A stretch of 28,061 nucleotides of DNA from an uncultured Flavobacteriales bacterium (GCA_938084875.1 CALKFX010000080.1:1-28061), one strand, 5' to 3'. Counted from the stretch's first letter, positions 6,981-15,698 are shown. The notes: a model not told the origin generated them from the letters alone. Translations and numbers: made by a program.

Positions 6981-8437
6981 TTAGAAAGTGTTTTTTTTCT
7001 ATAAGCTAGTTCCCAGGCTGTTAAGAACACAAATCTAGAAACTCTTTCTAGTTTTAAAAAATCTATCTTCTCAAAATCATCCGTTGGTTGGTGGTAGTCT
7101 TCGTGTAGTCCTCCAAAATAAAAAATCACAGGAATGTTATTTCTTGCAAAATTATAATGGTCTGAGCGTTGGTAAAAATTATTTGGGTCATCTAAAGCGT
7201 TGTAGGTGTAATCTAACTTAAAGCCTACGTGTTTTTTGTTTATCTGTTCGTTAATTGAGTGCAACTCTTTACTAATTCTGTCGGAACCTATTAAATAAAT
7301 ATAGTTGTTGTCTTGTTGTATAGTATCCTGTCTTCCAACCATATCAATATTTAAGTCCGCTATCGTTTTTGAAAGAGGGAAAACAGGGTTTTCAGTGTAA
7401 AACTGTGAACCGAAAAGGCCTTTCTCTTCACCAGAAACCGCGAGAAATAATATTCCTCTTTGTGGTTTATTTCCTTCGTCAAGAGCCTTTTGAAAAGCTT
7501 TAGAAATAGACATGAGAGAGCTTGTGCCAGACCCGTCGTCGTCTGCTCCATTACATATTTCTCCTCTATCATAGCCAATATGGTCGTAATGTGCAGAGAT
7601 AACAATTATTTCGTCGGTAACTCCAGGAATAAATCCTAACACATTTTCACTTGTTTTTGTTTGAGAAACACTTGTTTTAAAAGAAATAGTGTTAGTATCT
7701 TGGTTTAGTTCTTTTATTATTTTCTCATCCACAACAAAAACAGGGGGAAGGGGTTTAGATTTTTGATTACCGTGCATTTTCATTATTGGATATTCTAAAT
7801 ATTTTTTAATGTTCAAGTCTGTGTTTGAATAATTTTCCTTTTTGAAAATAACAGCAATAGCTCCTTCTTTTTTTGCTGTTTTTACTTTTTTTCTCCAGTT
7901 TCCTTCCTTTTTATCTATTATACCGTTTGGAATACCCTCTTTTAAAATAACGGCTTTTTCTTTAACATTTAATCCAAGGAAATCATTTCGTTGGAAAGAA
8001 TTGATTCCATAGCCAACATCAACTGCTTCAATATTATTAAAAGAACTATTAATAGGGTTTCCAAAAGTGTAATAATCTTTAATGAAAGTTAACTTAGATC
8101 CATTATACGAAAAGTTTACTTTTGAAAAATCTAATACATCAACAGGGAAACTCTGTAAATAACCTGTGTCGCCGTAAGGGCTTTTAATATTGTTTTCAAT
8201 AAAATGTTTATTAATATAGGCAGCTGCTTTTTTTTGGCCTATTGTTGTTGTTTCTCTACCCTCAAACTCGTCTGAAGAAAGAATCTTTAGGTGTTTTTTT
8301 AGTTCTTTTTGTGTTATTGTTTTTGAATATTGCTCTGCTTTATTTTGATTTGTTTTTAAAGTGTGGGTAGCAGGTAGTAAAATACCACAAGAGCTAGAAA
8401 GAAAAAAAAGAAGTAAATAGATTGTTTTTTTACGCAT
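6977..8437 (-). CDS. M28 family zinc metallopeptidase with PA domain, predicted lipoprotein
   Basis: A 486-residue predicted exported aminopeptidase. The N-terminus (basic MRKK, hydrophobic LLLFFL, then SSSCG) reads as a lipoprotein signal with Cys about 17, so outer-membrane or periplasmic anchoring is likely. A PA (protease-associated) domain lies at about 125-260. The M28 catalytic domain follows with the di-zinc ligands in order: His in SAHYDHIG (about 280), Asp in NGADDDGSG, Glu-Glu in SGEEKGLFG, Asp in NIDMVGR and His in YHQPTDD. All ligands are present, so it should be active. The peptide substrate is unknown. It overlaps rpiB by eight bases and idi by four, in one operon. Confidence 0.94.
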   Translation of the reverse strand: MRKKTIYLLLFFLSSSCGILLPATHTLKTNQNKAEQYSKTITQKELKKHLKILSSDEFEGRETTTIGQKKAAAYINKHFIENNIKSPYGDTGYLQSFPVDVLDFSKVNFSYNGSKLTFIKDYYTFGNPINSSFNNIEAVDVGYGINSFQRNDFLGLNVKEKAVILKEGIPNGIIDKKEGNWRKKVKTAKKEGAIAVIFKKENYSNTDLNIKKYLEYPIMKMHGNQKSKPLPPVFVVDEKIIKELNQDTNTISFKTSVSQTKTSENVLGFIPGVTDEIIVISAHYDHIGYDRGEICNGADDDGSGTSSLMSISKAFQKALDEGNKPQRGILFLAVSGEEKGLFGSQFYTENPVFPLSKTIADLNIDMVGRQDTIQQDNNYIYLIGSDRISKELHSINEQINKKHVGFKLDYTYNALDDPNNFYQRSDHYNFARNNIPVIFYFGGLHEDYHQPTDDFEKIDFLKLERVSRFVFLTAWELAYRKKTLSK

Positions 8438-8855
8438 TTATTTTGTCCATTCTTTTCTTATGCCTTCCTCCTTCAAAATCAGTTTGTAAAAAAACTTCTA
8501 TTATTTGAACGGCATTATTTTTATTAATAAATCGAGCTGGTAAAGCTAACGCATTTGCGTTGTTGTGTTGTCTTGCTAGTTTTGCTATTTCTTGGCTCCA
8601 ACAAAGAGCACAACGAATATCTTTGTGTTTGTTTGCAGACATTTGAATACCGTTTCCAGAACCGCATATTAAAATGATTAAATCACACTTTTCTTTTTTG
8701 TAAACGGAAACTGCTTTATGGGCAAAGTCCGGATAATCTACACTTTCGATTGTATTAGTGCCAACATTAATAAACTCGTGTTTGGAATTAAACACTTGTA
8801 TTATTTGTTCTTTCAATTCTACCCCCGCGTGATCACTTCCTATACTAATTTTCAT
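8430..8855 (-). CDS. rpiB: Ribose-5-phosphate isomerase B
   Basis: Interconverts ribose-5-phosphate and ribulose-5-phosphate in the pentose phosphate pathway (RpiB/LacAB family). The 141 residues carry the N-terminal SDHAGVELK motif, the active-site loop CGSGNGIQMSANK and the CALCW segment, and are of normal length. It is the first gene of the minus-strand operon rpiB, M28 peptidase, idi, gpsA; the next gene starts eight bases before its stop. The promoter should lie in the AT-rich divergent spacer 8856-9151, where I find no exact TAnnTTTG element on this strand. Confidence 0.96.
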   Translation of the reverse strand: MKISIGSDHAGVELKEQIIQVFNSKHEFINVGTNTIESVDYPDFAHKAVSVYKKEKCDLIILICGSGNGIQMSANKHKDIRCALCWSQEIAKLARQHNNANALALPARFINKNNAVQIIEVFLQTDFEGGRHKKRMDKINA

Positions 8856-8861
8856 GTTGGT

Positions 8862-8876
8862 TATTTGTTAATTAAA
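8862..8876. repeat. 15-bp direct repeat, copy 1
   Basis: TATTTGTTAATTAAA, seven bases upstream of the rpiB start codon. An identical copy lies at 9109-9123. The core TTAATTAA is a palindrome, so each copy reads partly the same toward both operons. Function is unknown. Confidence 0.5.
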
Positions 8877-9037
8877 TTTTAGTAAGTTTTATTGTTTATA
8901 TTGAATTTATATTCGGTATTAAAAAAACAATAAAAACTCTTATTTTTTTTATTTAAATACCAATTATTATCCATGCAGATATCAACAGTTTTTTTATGTT
9001 TTTTAAGTTTACTTATTAACTAATTTTGACTCCAAGT

Positions 9038-9058
9038 TTATTAAAAAAAATTTAATAA
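9038..9058. repeat. AT-only inverted repeat
   Basis: TTATTAAA (9038-9045) and TTTAATAA (9051-9058) are perfect inverted copies around an A5 loop. The stem has no G-C pairs and would be weak; it may be chance in this composition. Confidence 0.35.
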
Positions 9059-9100
9059 GTCTTTAAAATGTTGATTTATAATAATTTATTTTATTATTAA

Positions 9101-9133
9101 TTGTTTACTATTTGTTAATTAAAGTATAATTTG
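9101..9133 (+). promoter_or_regulatory. Possible promoter of the MORN-repeat/rsmI/leuS operon
   Basis: A TTG at 9101-9103 lies 21 bp before TATAATTTG at 9125-9133. This resembles the Bacteroidota -33 TTG and -7 TAnnTTTG pair, but the -7 has one extra base between TA and TTTG. It would place transcription start about 12 bases before the ATG at 9152. The candidate is weak. Confidence 0.3.
9109..9123. repeat. 15-bp direct repeat, copy 2
   Basis: Identical to 8862-8876 (TATTTGTTAATTAAA). It lies 28 bases upstream of the start of the MORN-repeat gene, between the -33 and -7 candidates. Confidence 0.5.
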
Positions 9134-9151
9134 AATTAAATTATAAATACT

Positions 9152-10678
9152 ATGTCTTTTTATAAACATATTAACAATCATAATAATAATAAATGGTTTT
9201 ATATAATCTTTTTTTTAATATATATAAATGTTAATTACTCTCAAGATAGTATTTACAAAGAATTTTTTTTTAGTTCTGGAGAAATAAGTAGCAAAGGTTA
9301 CTTAATTAATAATTTACCTGGCGGAAAATGGGTAAGTTACTATTCTAATTCCAAAATTAAATCTATAGGATATTGGAAAAACGCTTTATTGGATAGTTCT
9401 TGGGTTTTTTATGATTCTATCGGAAGAATAACGCTTAAGGAGAATTACAAAGAGAACTTTAAAAACGGCTATTCTTATGAATACGACACAAATGGCTTAG
9501 TAATTAGAAAAACTTTCTATATAGATGGTAAAAAAGAAGGAAAAGAAGTAATTTATTTTAAAGGATCTCAGCAAGTAAAGCTTGAAAAAAACTACAAAAA
9601 CAATATTAAAGATGGTATTTCAAAAGAATATGATTATGATGGTAATATTTTACTTATAAAACAATATGATATGGGGGTGGTTAATAAAAAAGAAGAATTA
9701 AATAGATTGGACTCTGATGGTAAAAAAAATGGTGTTTGGAAAGAGTTTTATGAAAATGGAAATATAAAATTAGAACATACTTTTTTTCATGGTGAGAAAG
9801 ATGGTATTTCAAAAAAATACGATAAAAAGGGGAAATTACTGGAGCTAGAAACTTTTGATAAAGGAAAAAGAAAAAGCAATAATATTTCTTTAGGAATAGA
9901 ATTAACAGAAGTTAAACTTGAAAACGGATTATATGCCAAAGGAATATTAACTAAAAACGTAAAAAATGGCTTATTCAAAGTTTTTGATTCCTCTTATAAA
10001 GAAGTATACTGTAATTTTTATAATAGAGACACTTTAATTTACACAGGGAGATACGATTCTATTAATAATAAAACAGGTAAATGGTTGTATTTTTGGCCCA
10101 ATGGAAATATTAAAAAAACAGGAACATATATTTTAAATGAAAAAAATAAAGAATGGAAGTATTTCTACGAAGATGGTTCCATTCAACAAAAAGGAAACTT
10201 TATAAAAAATAAACCACACGGAACATGGGAATGGTGGTATGAATCAGGTCAAAAACGAAGAACTGAGGATTATGAAAAGGGAAAAGAGAAGGGCTTTGTT
10301 TTTGAATATGACACAACGGGAAAAGTTATTGTAGAAGGAGAATACTTTTATGGATTAAGAGAAGGAGTTTGGATGTATGAAATAAACGATTACCAAGAGA
10401 AGGGTTCTTATATAGGTGGTATGAAAACAGGAAAGTGGAAAAAAACATATATTTCCACAAATAAAGATAAATTTAAAGGGGAATACCTAAATGATATTCC
10501 TATTGGCAAACACATTTATTATTATCCTAACGGACAGATAATAACAGAAGGAAAATATAAAAATGGAGAAAAGGACGGGGAGTGGATTTACTACAACGAG
10601 TTAGGGGATATTATAATTACCTATCTATATAAAGATGGAAGAGAGTTTAAAAGAGATGGGGTAAAAATTAAGTATTGA
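9152..10678 (+). CDS. Secreted MORN-variant (YwqK-type) repeat protein
   Basis: A 508-residue protein built from about 15 tandem repeats of roughly 23 residues, each with a G-x-W-x-x-Y/F-x-x-x-G-x-I core (for example GKWLYFWPNGNIKKTGTY and GEWIYYNELGDI). This is the MORN_2/YwqK-type repeat common in Bacteroidota. An N-terminal hydrophobic stretch (about 14-27) followed by NYSQDS looks like a signal peptide cut before Gln31, so the protein is probably exported. The repeats run from about residue 50 to the end, with a less regular patch near 240-285. Database names such as 'toxin-antitoxin YwqK family antitoxin' come from the repeat alone, and nothing here looks like a toxin. The function is unknown. 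Base composition is more AT-rich than most of the window. Its TGA stop overlaps the TTG start of the next gene. Confidence 0.88.
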   Translation: MSFYKHINNHNNNKWFYIIFFLIYINVNYSQDSIYKEFFFSSGEISSKGYLINNLPGGKWVSYYSNSKIKSIGYWKNALLDSSWVFYDSIGRITLKENYKENFKNGYSYEYDTNGLVIRKTFYIDGKKEGKEVIYFKGSQQVKLEKNYKNNIKDGISKEYDYDGNILLIKQYDMGVVNKKEELNRLDSDGKKNGVWKEFYENGNIKLEHTFFHGEKDGISKKYDKKGKLLELETFDKGKRKSNNISLGIELTEVKLENGLYAKGILTKNVKNGLFKVFDSSYKEVYCNFYNRDTLIYTGRYDSINNKTGKWLYFWPNGNIKKTGTYILNEKNKEWKYFYEDGSIQQKGNFIKNKPHGTWEWWYESGQKRRTEDYEKGKEKGFVFEYDTTGKVIVEGEYFYGLREGVWMYEINDYQEKGSYIGGMKTGKWKKTYISTNKDKFKGEYLNDIPIGKHIYYYPNGQIITEGKYKNGEKDGEWIYYNELGDIIITYLYKDGREFKRDGVKIKY

Positions 10679-11430
10679 GATATCTATTGATTATATTATT
10701 TTGCTCTTTTAGTTTGAAATTCTTTTCGTTTGCAGATAAAATTGAATTTAAGAGTTTTGGAATTATAACGATAGGAGACCAAGAAAATTACATAGGAAAA
10801 CACTTATGGGAATTAAAATTTTTTATAGAAGACTCTCTTTTTTCTATAAGCTTGGAATCGAAAAATAACCAAAAATATATTTACTATAATTTAAGTGAAA
10901 AATTAGAACTTAAAACATTAGATATTCTAGAAAAAAAAGAAACACTTTTTATAATATATAAAGACTCAAATAAAATATTTGAGAAAAAAACTAAAATTAA
11001 CTTTAATATTAATAATAGTTATTTTATACAAACAACCAAACAACCAAAAAACACAAATATCAGAGGGGAAATAAAAGATTTTTATAAAATAGAAACACAA
11101 AGTGATAAATATACTTTAGTTAGAACGGTTCAGAAGGATATGTTTATTTACTGGTATATTTTAAAAAATGAAAAAATAATAAATATACATTCAGAGAAAA
11201 AAAACCAGAAAGAATTTAATTACGGACAAATTATAGTAACGAATATTATAGATGAAAAAATCCCAGAATTTACTTTTATTTATAAAACCAAAGACAATAT
11301 AAAATTTATAACCCTTAGTGAAAAAGTTAAAATAACATCCGAAAAAGGAAAGTTTAAAAACTATGGTTCTTTTGTTGATTTATCTGTTTACAAAGGATTT
11401 TTACAATACAACTTTAAAAAAATTGGCTAA
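10675..11430 (+). CDS. Unrecognised secreted protein
   Basis: A 251-residue protein I cannot assign to a family. It starts with TTG at 10675, overlapping the MORN-repeat gene's stop (TTGA). The N-terminus (MRY, then hydrophobic LLIILFCSFSLKFFSF, then ADK) is a likely signal peptide cleaved near residues 20-21; the Cys at about 10 is not in a good lipobox. The rest is Lys/Ile/Asn-rich with alternating hydrophobic stretches, suggesting beta structure. I see no catalytic motif. The stop (TAA 11428-11430) overlaps the TTG start of rsmI. The tight coupling suggests it works with, or is at least co-expressed with, the MORN-repeat protein. A distant beta-rich periplasmic family is possible. Confidence 0.75.
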   Translation: MRYLLIILFCSFSLKFFSFADKIEFKSFGIITIGDQENYIGKHLWELKFFIEDSLFSISLESKNNQKYIYYNLSEKLELKTLDILEKKETLFIIYKDSNKIFEKKTKINFNINNSYFIQTTKQPKNTNIRGEIKDFYKIETQSDKYTLVRTVQKDMFIYWYILKNEKIINIHSEKKNQKEFNYGQIIVTNIIDEKIPEFTFIYKTKDNIKFITLSEKVKITSEKGKFKNYGSFVDLSVYKGFLQYNFKKIG

Positions 11431-12109
11431 CATTTTTATTATACCAACACCAATAGGAAACCTTGGCGATTTTACTTTTAGATCTAAAGATGTTCTAGAA
11501 AAAGTCGATAAAATCTTTGCTGAAGATACTAGAACTACCAAAAAATTACTTTCTCATTATTCAATAAAAACACCAATTTTTTCTTACCATCAACACAATG
11601 AACACCATGTTGTAGATATAATTATTTCTGAAATAATAGAAAAAGATATTAAAATAGCATTAGTTTCTGATGCAGGAACACCTGGTATAAGTGATCCTGG
11701 ATTTTTATTAATAAATAAAGCAAAACAAAATAAAATACCTGTGTCTTGTTTACCTGGAGCAACCTCTTTAATTCCTGCTCTTGTACAATCTGGTTTTCCA
11801 ACAGATGAGTTTAGTTTTTATGGTTTTTTACCGCATAAAAAAGGAAGAAAAGGAAAACTTTTAAAAATCATTAATAATCCACACACATTAGTTTTGTTTG
11901 AATCTCCACACCGATTATTAAAGCTTCTTTCTGAACTAAAAGAAAATCTTCATGAAACAAGAAGAATAAATATATCAAGAGAAATATCAAAAATTCATGA
12001 AGAAAATATTAACGGAACAGCAGAAGAATTACTTTTACATTTTCAAAATAAAAAAGTAAAAGGAGAAATAGTTTTAGTTATAGATAAACTACCCAAGAAA
12101 ATTAAATAA
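11423..12109 (+). CDS. rsmI: 16S rRNA (cytidine-1402-2'-O)-methyltransferase RsmI
   Basis: A SAM-dependent methyltransferase of the tetrapyrrole-methylase fold that 2'-O-methylates C1402 in the decoding centre of 16S rRNA. Visible signatures are IPTPIGNLGD at the N-terminus, FAEDTR, SDAGTPGISDPG and PGATSLIPAL, in the usual order. The start is TTG at 11423, giving M-A-N-I-F-I-I-P-T-P-I-G and 228 residues, the canonical start of the family. The longer in-frame ATG at 11363 would add 20 residues lying inside the upstream gene and unlike any RsmI. The stop overlaps the leuS ATG by one base (TAATG). Confidence 0.95.
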   Translation: MANIFIIPTPIGNLGDFTFRSKDVLEKVDKIFAEDTRTTKKLLSHYSIKTPIFSYHQHNEHHVVDIIISEIIEKDIKIALVSDAGTPGISDPGFLLINKAKQNKIPVSCLPGATSLIPALVQSGFPTDEFSFYGFLPHKKGRKGKLLKIINNPHTLVLFESPHRLLKLLSELKENLHETRRINISREISKIHEENINGTAEELLLHFQNKKVKGEIVLVIDKLPKKIK

Positions 12110-15042
12110 TGGAAGAATACAGCCCTCAAAAAATAGACAAAAAGTGGCAAAAGTATTGGGAAGAAAATAAAACATTCAGCTCAAGGGTTAATACTAATAA
12201 ACCCAAGTTTTACGTATTAGACATGTTTCCTTATCCATCGGGTGCTGGACTACATGTTGGACATCCACTGGGTTACATTGCCTCTGATATTTACGCTAGA
12301 TATAAAAGGTTATTAGGATTTAATGTTCTACACCCAATGGGCTATGATTCTTTTGGTCTTCCTGCAGAACAATACGCTATCCAAACAGGTCAACACCCCG
12401 CAGTTACTACCAAAACCAATATAGAGGGAGGAGTAGATAATGAGGGAAACAAAATTATAGGTTACAGAAAACAATTAGACAAAATTGGTTTTTCTTTTGA
12501 CTGGGATAGAGAAATAAGAACATCAGACCCCAACTATTACCAATGGACGCAATGGATATTCAAAGAAATTTTTAATTGTTGGTATAACAATAAAACACAA
12601 AGAGCAGAAAAAATAGAAAAGCTTGTAAAGTGTTTTGAAAAAGAGGGAAATACCAATATAAATGCGGCAACGAATTATGATAAAGTTTTTTCTTCCTCTG
12701 ATTGGAAAGATTTTAAGGAAGAAGAAAAACAAGAAGTATTATTAGAATACCGACTAGTTTACCTATCCAATACTTGGGTAAATTGGTGTCCTGAACTTGG
12801 AACAGTTTTAGCCAATGACGAGGTTAAAAACGGAGTTTCAGAAAGAGGGGGACACCCTGTAGAACAAAAAAAAATGCGACAATGGTGTATGCGAATTACT
12901 GCATATGCAGATCGCCTAATAAAAGACTTAGATAATCTTGACTGGACAGACGCCATAAAAGACACGCAAAAAAATTGGATAGGAAAATCTCAAGGTGCAT
13001 CTATTTTTTTTAAAACAAACGGAGAAAAAAGACATACTATAGAAGTTTTTACAACAAGGCCCGATACTATTTTTGGGGTTTCTTTTATTGTTTTAGCACC
13101 TGAACACGAACTAGTAAAAAAGATTACTACTAAAGATCAAGAAAAAGTAATTAAAAAATACCAAAATTCCTCCAAATTAAAAACAGAAAGAGAAAGAATT
13201 AGCAATGTAAAAATAACAACAGGTGCATTTACTGGTGCCTATGCAATACATCCATTTACAAATAAAAAAATTCCTATTTGGATAGGAGATTATGTTTTAG
13301 CCAATTATGGCACTGGAGCAGTTATGTCTGTTCCTTGTGGAGATCAAAGAGACTGGGAGTTTGCAAAACAATTTTCACTAGATATACCCAACGTATTTAA
13401 AGACAAAGACCTCTCTAAAGGCGCATTTACTGAAAAAGATGCAACCATTATCAACTCTAAGTTTTTAGATGGATTAAGCGTAAAAGAAGCAATTAAACTT
13501 GCAATTTTAAATATTGAGAAAAAAGGCTATGGAAAAGGAAAAACACAATATAAAATTAGGGATGCTGTTTTTTCTAGGCAACGTTATTGGGGGGAGCCTT
13601 TTCCTGTTTACTATAAAGGAAAAACACCATACATTCTTAAAGAAGAAAACACAGTAAAACTACCAGAAATAGACAAGTATTTACCAACCGCAGATGGAAG
13701 CCCTCCTTTAGCAAGAGCACAAAAAGATTCTTGGGGGATTGACTATCCAGGAGACAGAATGGAATACAACACTATGCCTGGTTGGGCAGGAAGCAGTTGG
13801 TATTTTTTAAGGTTTATGGATCCAAACAACGAAAAAGAGTTTGTAAACAAAGAAATAGCAAACTACTGGCAAAATGTTGACTTATATATAGGTGGGGCAG
13901 AACACGCAACAGGACACCTTTTGTATTCTAGATTTTGGACAAAAATACTATACGACTTAAACTATATTCCTTTTAATGAGCCTTTCCAAAAATTGATTAA
14001 CCAGGGAATGATTCAAGGAAACTCAAGGTTTATTTATAAGCTTAAAAGCGAAGTAACCAACCATACTAACCCAATTTATTTTTCGAAGTCTATAGTAGAA
14101 GATTTGGAAAAAAGAAAAGCAGACCCGATAGAAAAATTCAAAGAAAAACTTAAAAAAACAAGTCTATATTACGTAAATCAAAAAACAATAAACCTTCTTT
14201 ACGAGTCTTTACAATCATACGTCTCAAAAATACATGTAGACATAAACCTAGTTAGTGGTTATGAACTAGACACGCAAGCATTTAAAAAATCAAGAAAGGA
14301 ATTTAACAAATCTGAATTTGTTTTTGAAGATGAAAAATTCTTATGCCCTGGGGAGATAGAAAAAATGTCCAAATCCAAATACAACGTTCAAACACCCGAC
14401 GCTCTTGTAGAAAAATTTGGTGCAGACACCCTTCGTTGTTATGAAATGTTTTTAGGCCCGTTAGAACAACATAAACCATGGGATATTCAAGGAATAACAG
14501 GCGTTGAAGGCTTTTTAAAAAAACTATGGAGACTTTTTTATAAAGACAATAAGCTTAATATTTCTAATGATGAACCAACAAAACAAGAGCTAAAGTCTAT
14601 TCATAAAGCAATAAAAAAAACCCAAGAAGATTTAGAACGGTATTCGTTTAATACACCAGTTTCTATTTTTATGATTTGCGTCAACGAACTAAGCACTCTA
14701 AAATGTAATAAAAAAGCTATTCTTTCCGATCTTTGCCTGATAATTTCACCATATGCACCACATATTTGCGAAGAGCTTTGGCAAAAACTAGGAAACAAAG
14801 AAAGTATTTCTTTCGCCAAATTCCCTAAACACAACCCAAAATATCTTGTGGAAAACAGCCACAAATACCCTGTTTCTTTTAATGGAAAAATGAGATTTAT
14901 TTTGGAGCTGTCGGTAAACTCAAGCAAGGAGGAAATAGAAAAACAGGTTATAAAAAATGAAAAAACACTAAAATATTTAGAAGGAAAAACACCTAAAAAA
15001 GTAATAGTGGTTCCAGGAAAAATAGTAAATATTGTTGTTTAG
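12109..15042 (+). CDS. leuS: Leucyl-tRNA synthetase
   Basis: Class I aminoacyl-tRNA synthetase charging tRNA-Leu, 977 residues. The HIGH motif is HVGH at 49-52 and the KMSKS loop is KMSKS at about 752-756. The CP1 editing domain is present (TTRPDTIFGVSF and GTGAVMSVPCGDQRDWEFA), so hydrolytic editing should work. It is longer than the E. coli enzyme because of a charged insertion at about 160-210 and an enlarged segment just before KMSKS at about 640-745; I recall both kinds of insertion from Bacteroidota LeuRS. It is the last gene of the operon beginning at 9152. Its stop overlaps the stop of lspA on the other strand. Confidence 0.98.
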   Translation: MEEYSPQKIDKKWQKYWEENKTFSSRVNTNKPKFYVLDMFPYPSGAGLHVGHPLGYIASDIYARYKRLLGFNVLHPMGYDSFGLPAEQYAIQTGQHPAVTTKTNIEGGVDNEGNKIIGYRKQLDKIGFSFDWDREIRTSDPNYYQWTQWIFKEIFNCWYNNKTQRAEKIEKLVKCFEKEGNTNINAATNYDKVFSSSDWKDFKEEEKQEVLLEYRLVYLSNTWVNWCPELGTVLANDEVKNGVSERGGHPVEQKKMRQWCMRITAYADRLIKDLDNLDWTDAIKDTQKNWIGKSQGASIFFKTNGEKRHTIEVFTTRPDTIFGVSFIVLAPEHELVKKITTKDQEKVIKKYQNSSKLKTERERISNVKITTGAFTGAYAIHPFTNKKIPIWIGDYVLANYGTGAVMSVPCGDQRDWEFAKQFSLDIPNVFKDKDLSKGAFTEKDATIINSKFLDGLSVKEAIKLAILNIEKKGYGKGKTQYKIRDAVFSRQRYWGEPFPVYYKGKTPYILKEENTVKLPEIDKYLPTADGSPPLARAQKDSWGIDYPGDRMEYNTMPGWAGSSWYFLRFMDPNNEKEFVNKEIANYWQNVDLYIGGAEHATGHLLYSRFWTKILYDLNYIPFNEPFQKLINQGMIQGNSRFIYKLKSEVTNHTNPIYFSKSIVEDLEKRKADPIEKFKEKLKKTSLYYVNQKTINLLYESLQSYVSKIHVDINLVSGYELDTQAFKKSRKEFNKSEFVFEDEKFLCPGEIEKMSKSKYNVQTPDALVEKFGADTLRCYEMFLGPLEQHKPWDIQGITGVEGFLKKLWRLFYKDNKLNISNDEPTKQELKSIHKAIKKTQEDLERYSFNTPVSIFMICVNELSTLKCNKKAILSDLCLIISPYAPHICEELWQKLGNKESISFAKFPKHNPKYLVENSHKYPVSFNGKMRFILELSVNSSKEEIEKQVIKNEKTLKYLEGKTPKKVIVVPGKIVNIVV

Positions 15043-15698
15043 GACGACTTATTTTTAAATATATTCCCAAAATCCAAATCTTCTTTTCTCACCAGTTTTT
15101 TGTAAAATACTATTATTAGAAGAACACTAGACGAGATGCAGGCATCAGCAACGTTAAAAACAGGTGGAAAAACTTCTTTTTCTGCAAAACCAAAAGGAGC
15201 CCATGACGGCCAATAAATTTCCAAATGAATCATATCCACTACACAACCCTCTAAAAAACCTGCATAACCCCCATTAAAAAAGGTAGAAACTCCAGAATAC
15301 CCTACCCAGTAATCTATTTCGTTGTTCCAGCTAGTTCCAGAGCTAAAAACCAAACCATAAAACAAGTTGTCAATAATGTTTCCAAGGGCACCGGAAAAAA
15401 TAAAACATACCAACACTATAAAAATCTTGTTTGCTTTATTTTTTATAAGAACAAAAATATATTTTCCTATAAAAAAGACGGCAACCAATCTAAATACACC
15501 AAGAACATACTTGCTCGCTAAGCCGCCAAAGGACAAGCCGAAGGCCATACCAGGGTTTTCAACAAAATCAAAACGAACAAATCCGAAATCAAAAATATTT
15601 TCCCCTAAACTATAGTTGGTTTTAACCCAAACCTTTAGAGATTGGTCTAAAAGAAGAACCACTAAAACAATAAATAATGGAAAATATTTTTTAATCAA
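15039..15698 (-). CDS. lspA: Lipoprotein signal peptidase (signal peptidase II)
   Basis: A membrane aspartyl peptidase that cleaves prolipoprotein signal peptides ahead of the lipidated Cys. The 219 residues have about four membrane segments. The conserved D18 in the first helix, ENPGMAFG (47-54) and GALGNIID (103-110) are present. The catalytic Asp pair is D155 in GCVVDMI and D185 in FNVADACIS. About 35 extra residues lie between the GNIID segment and the first catalytic Asp; I recognise such an insert as usual in Bacteroidota LspA. It is the last gene of the operon trhO, ileS, dksA, lspA, six bases after dksA, and meets leuS tail to tail with a four-base overlap. The M28 lipoprotein in this window is a plausible client. 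Confidence 0.95.
   Translation of the reverse strand: MIKKYFPLFIVLVVLLLDQSLKVWVKTNYSLGENIFDFGFVRFDFVENPGMAFGLSFGGLASKYVLGVFRLVAVFFIGKYIFVLIKNKANKIFIVLVCFIFSGALGNIIDNLFYGLVFSSGTSWNNEIDYWVGYSGVSTFFNGGYAGFLEGCVVDMIHLEIYWPSWAPFGFAEKEVFPPVFNVADACISSSVLLIIVFYKKLVRKEDLDFGNIFKNKSS

Larger units (their letters stand above)
8856..9151. other. Divergent AT-rich intergenic region
   Basis: This 296-bp spacer separates the divergent rpiB and MORN-repeat operons and is the longest gene-free stretch in the window. It is extremely AT-rich and I see no convincing small ORF or RNA gene. It holds a 15-bp direct repeat near each end (8862-8876 and 9109-9123), an AT-only hairpin (9038-9058) and a loose promoter candidate facing the + strand operon. 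Confidence 0.8.

Noticed and set aside
11363..11422. Upstream ATG start for RsmI
   Set aside because: It would add 20 residues that overlap the previous gene and precede the canonical family N-terminus at the TTG 11423.
9152..11430. A toxin-antitoxin module from the YwqK-type repeat and its partner
   Set aside because: The repeat protein and its partner both carry signal peptides, neither shows a toxin fold, and the antitoxin name comes only from repeat similarity.
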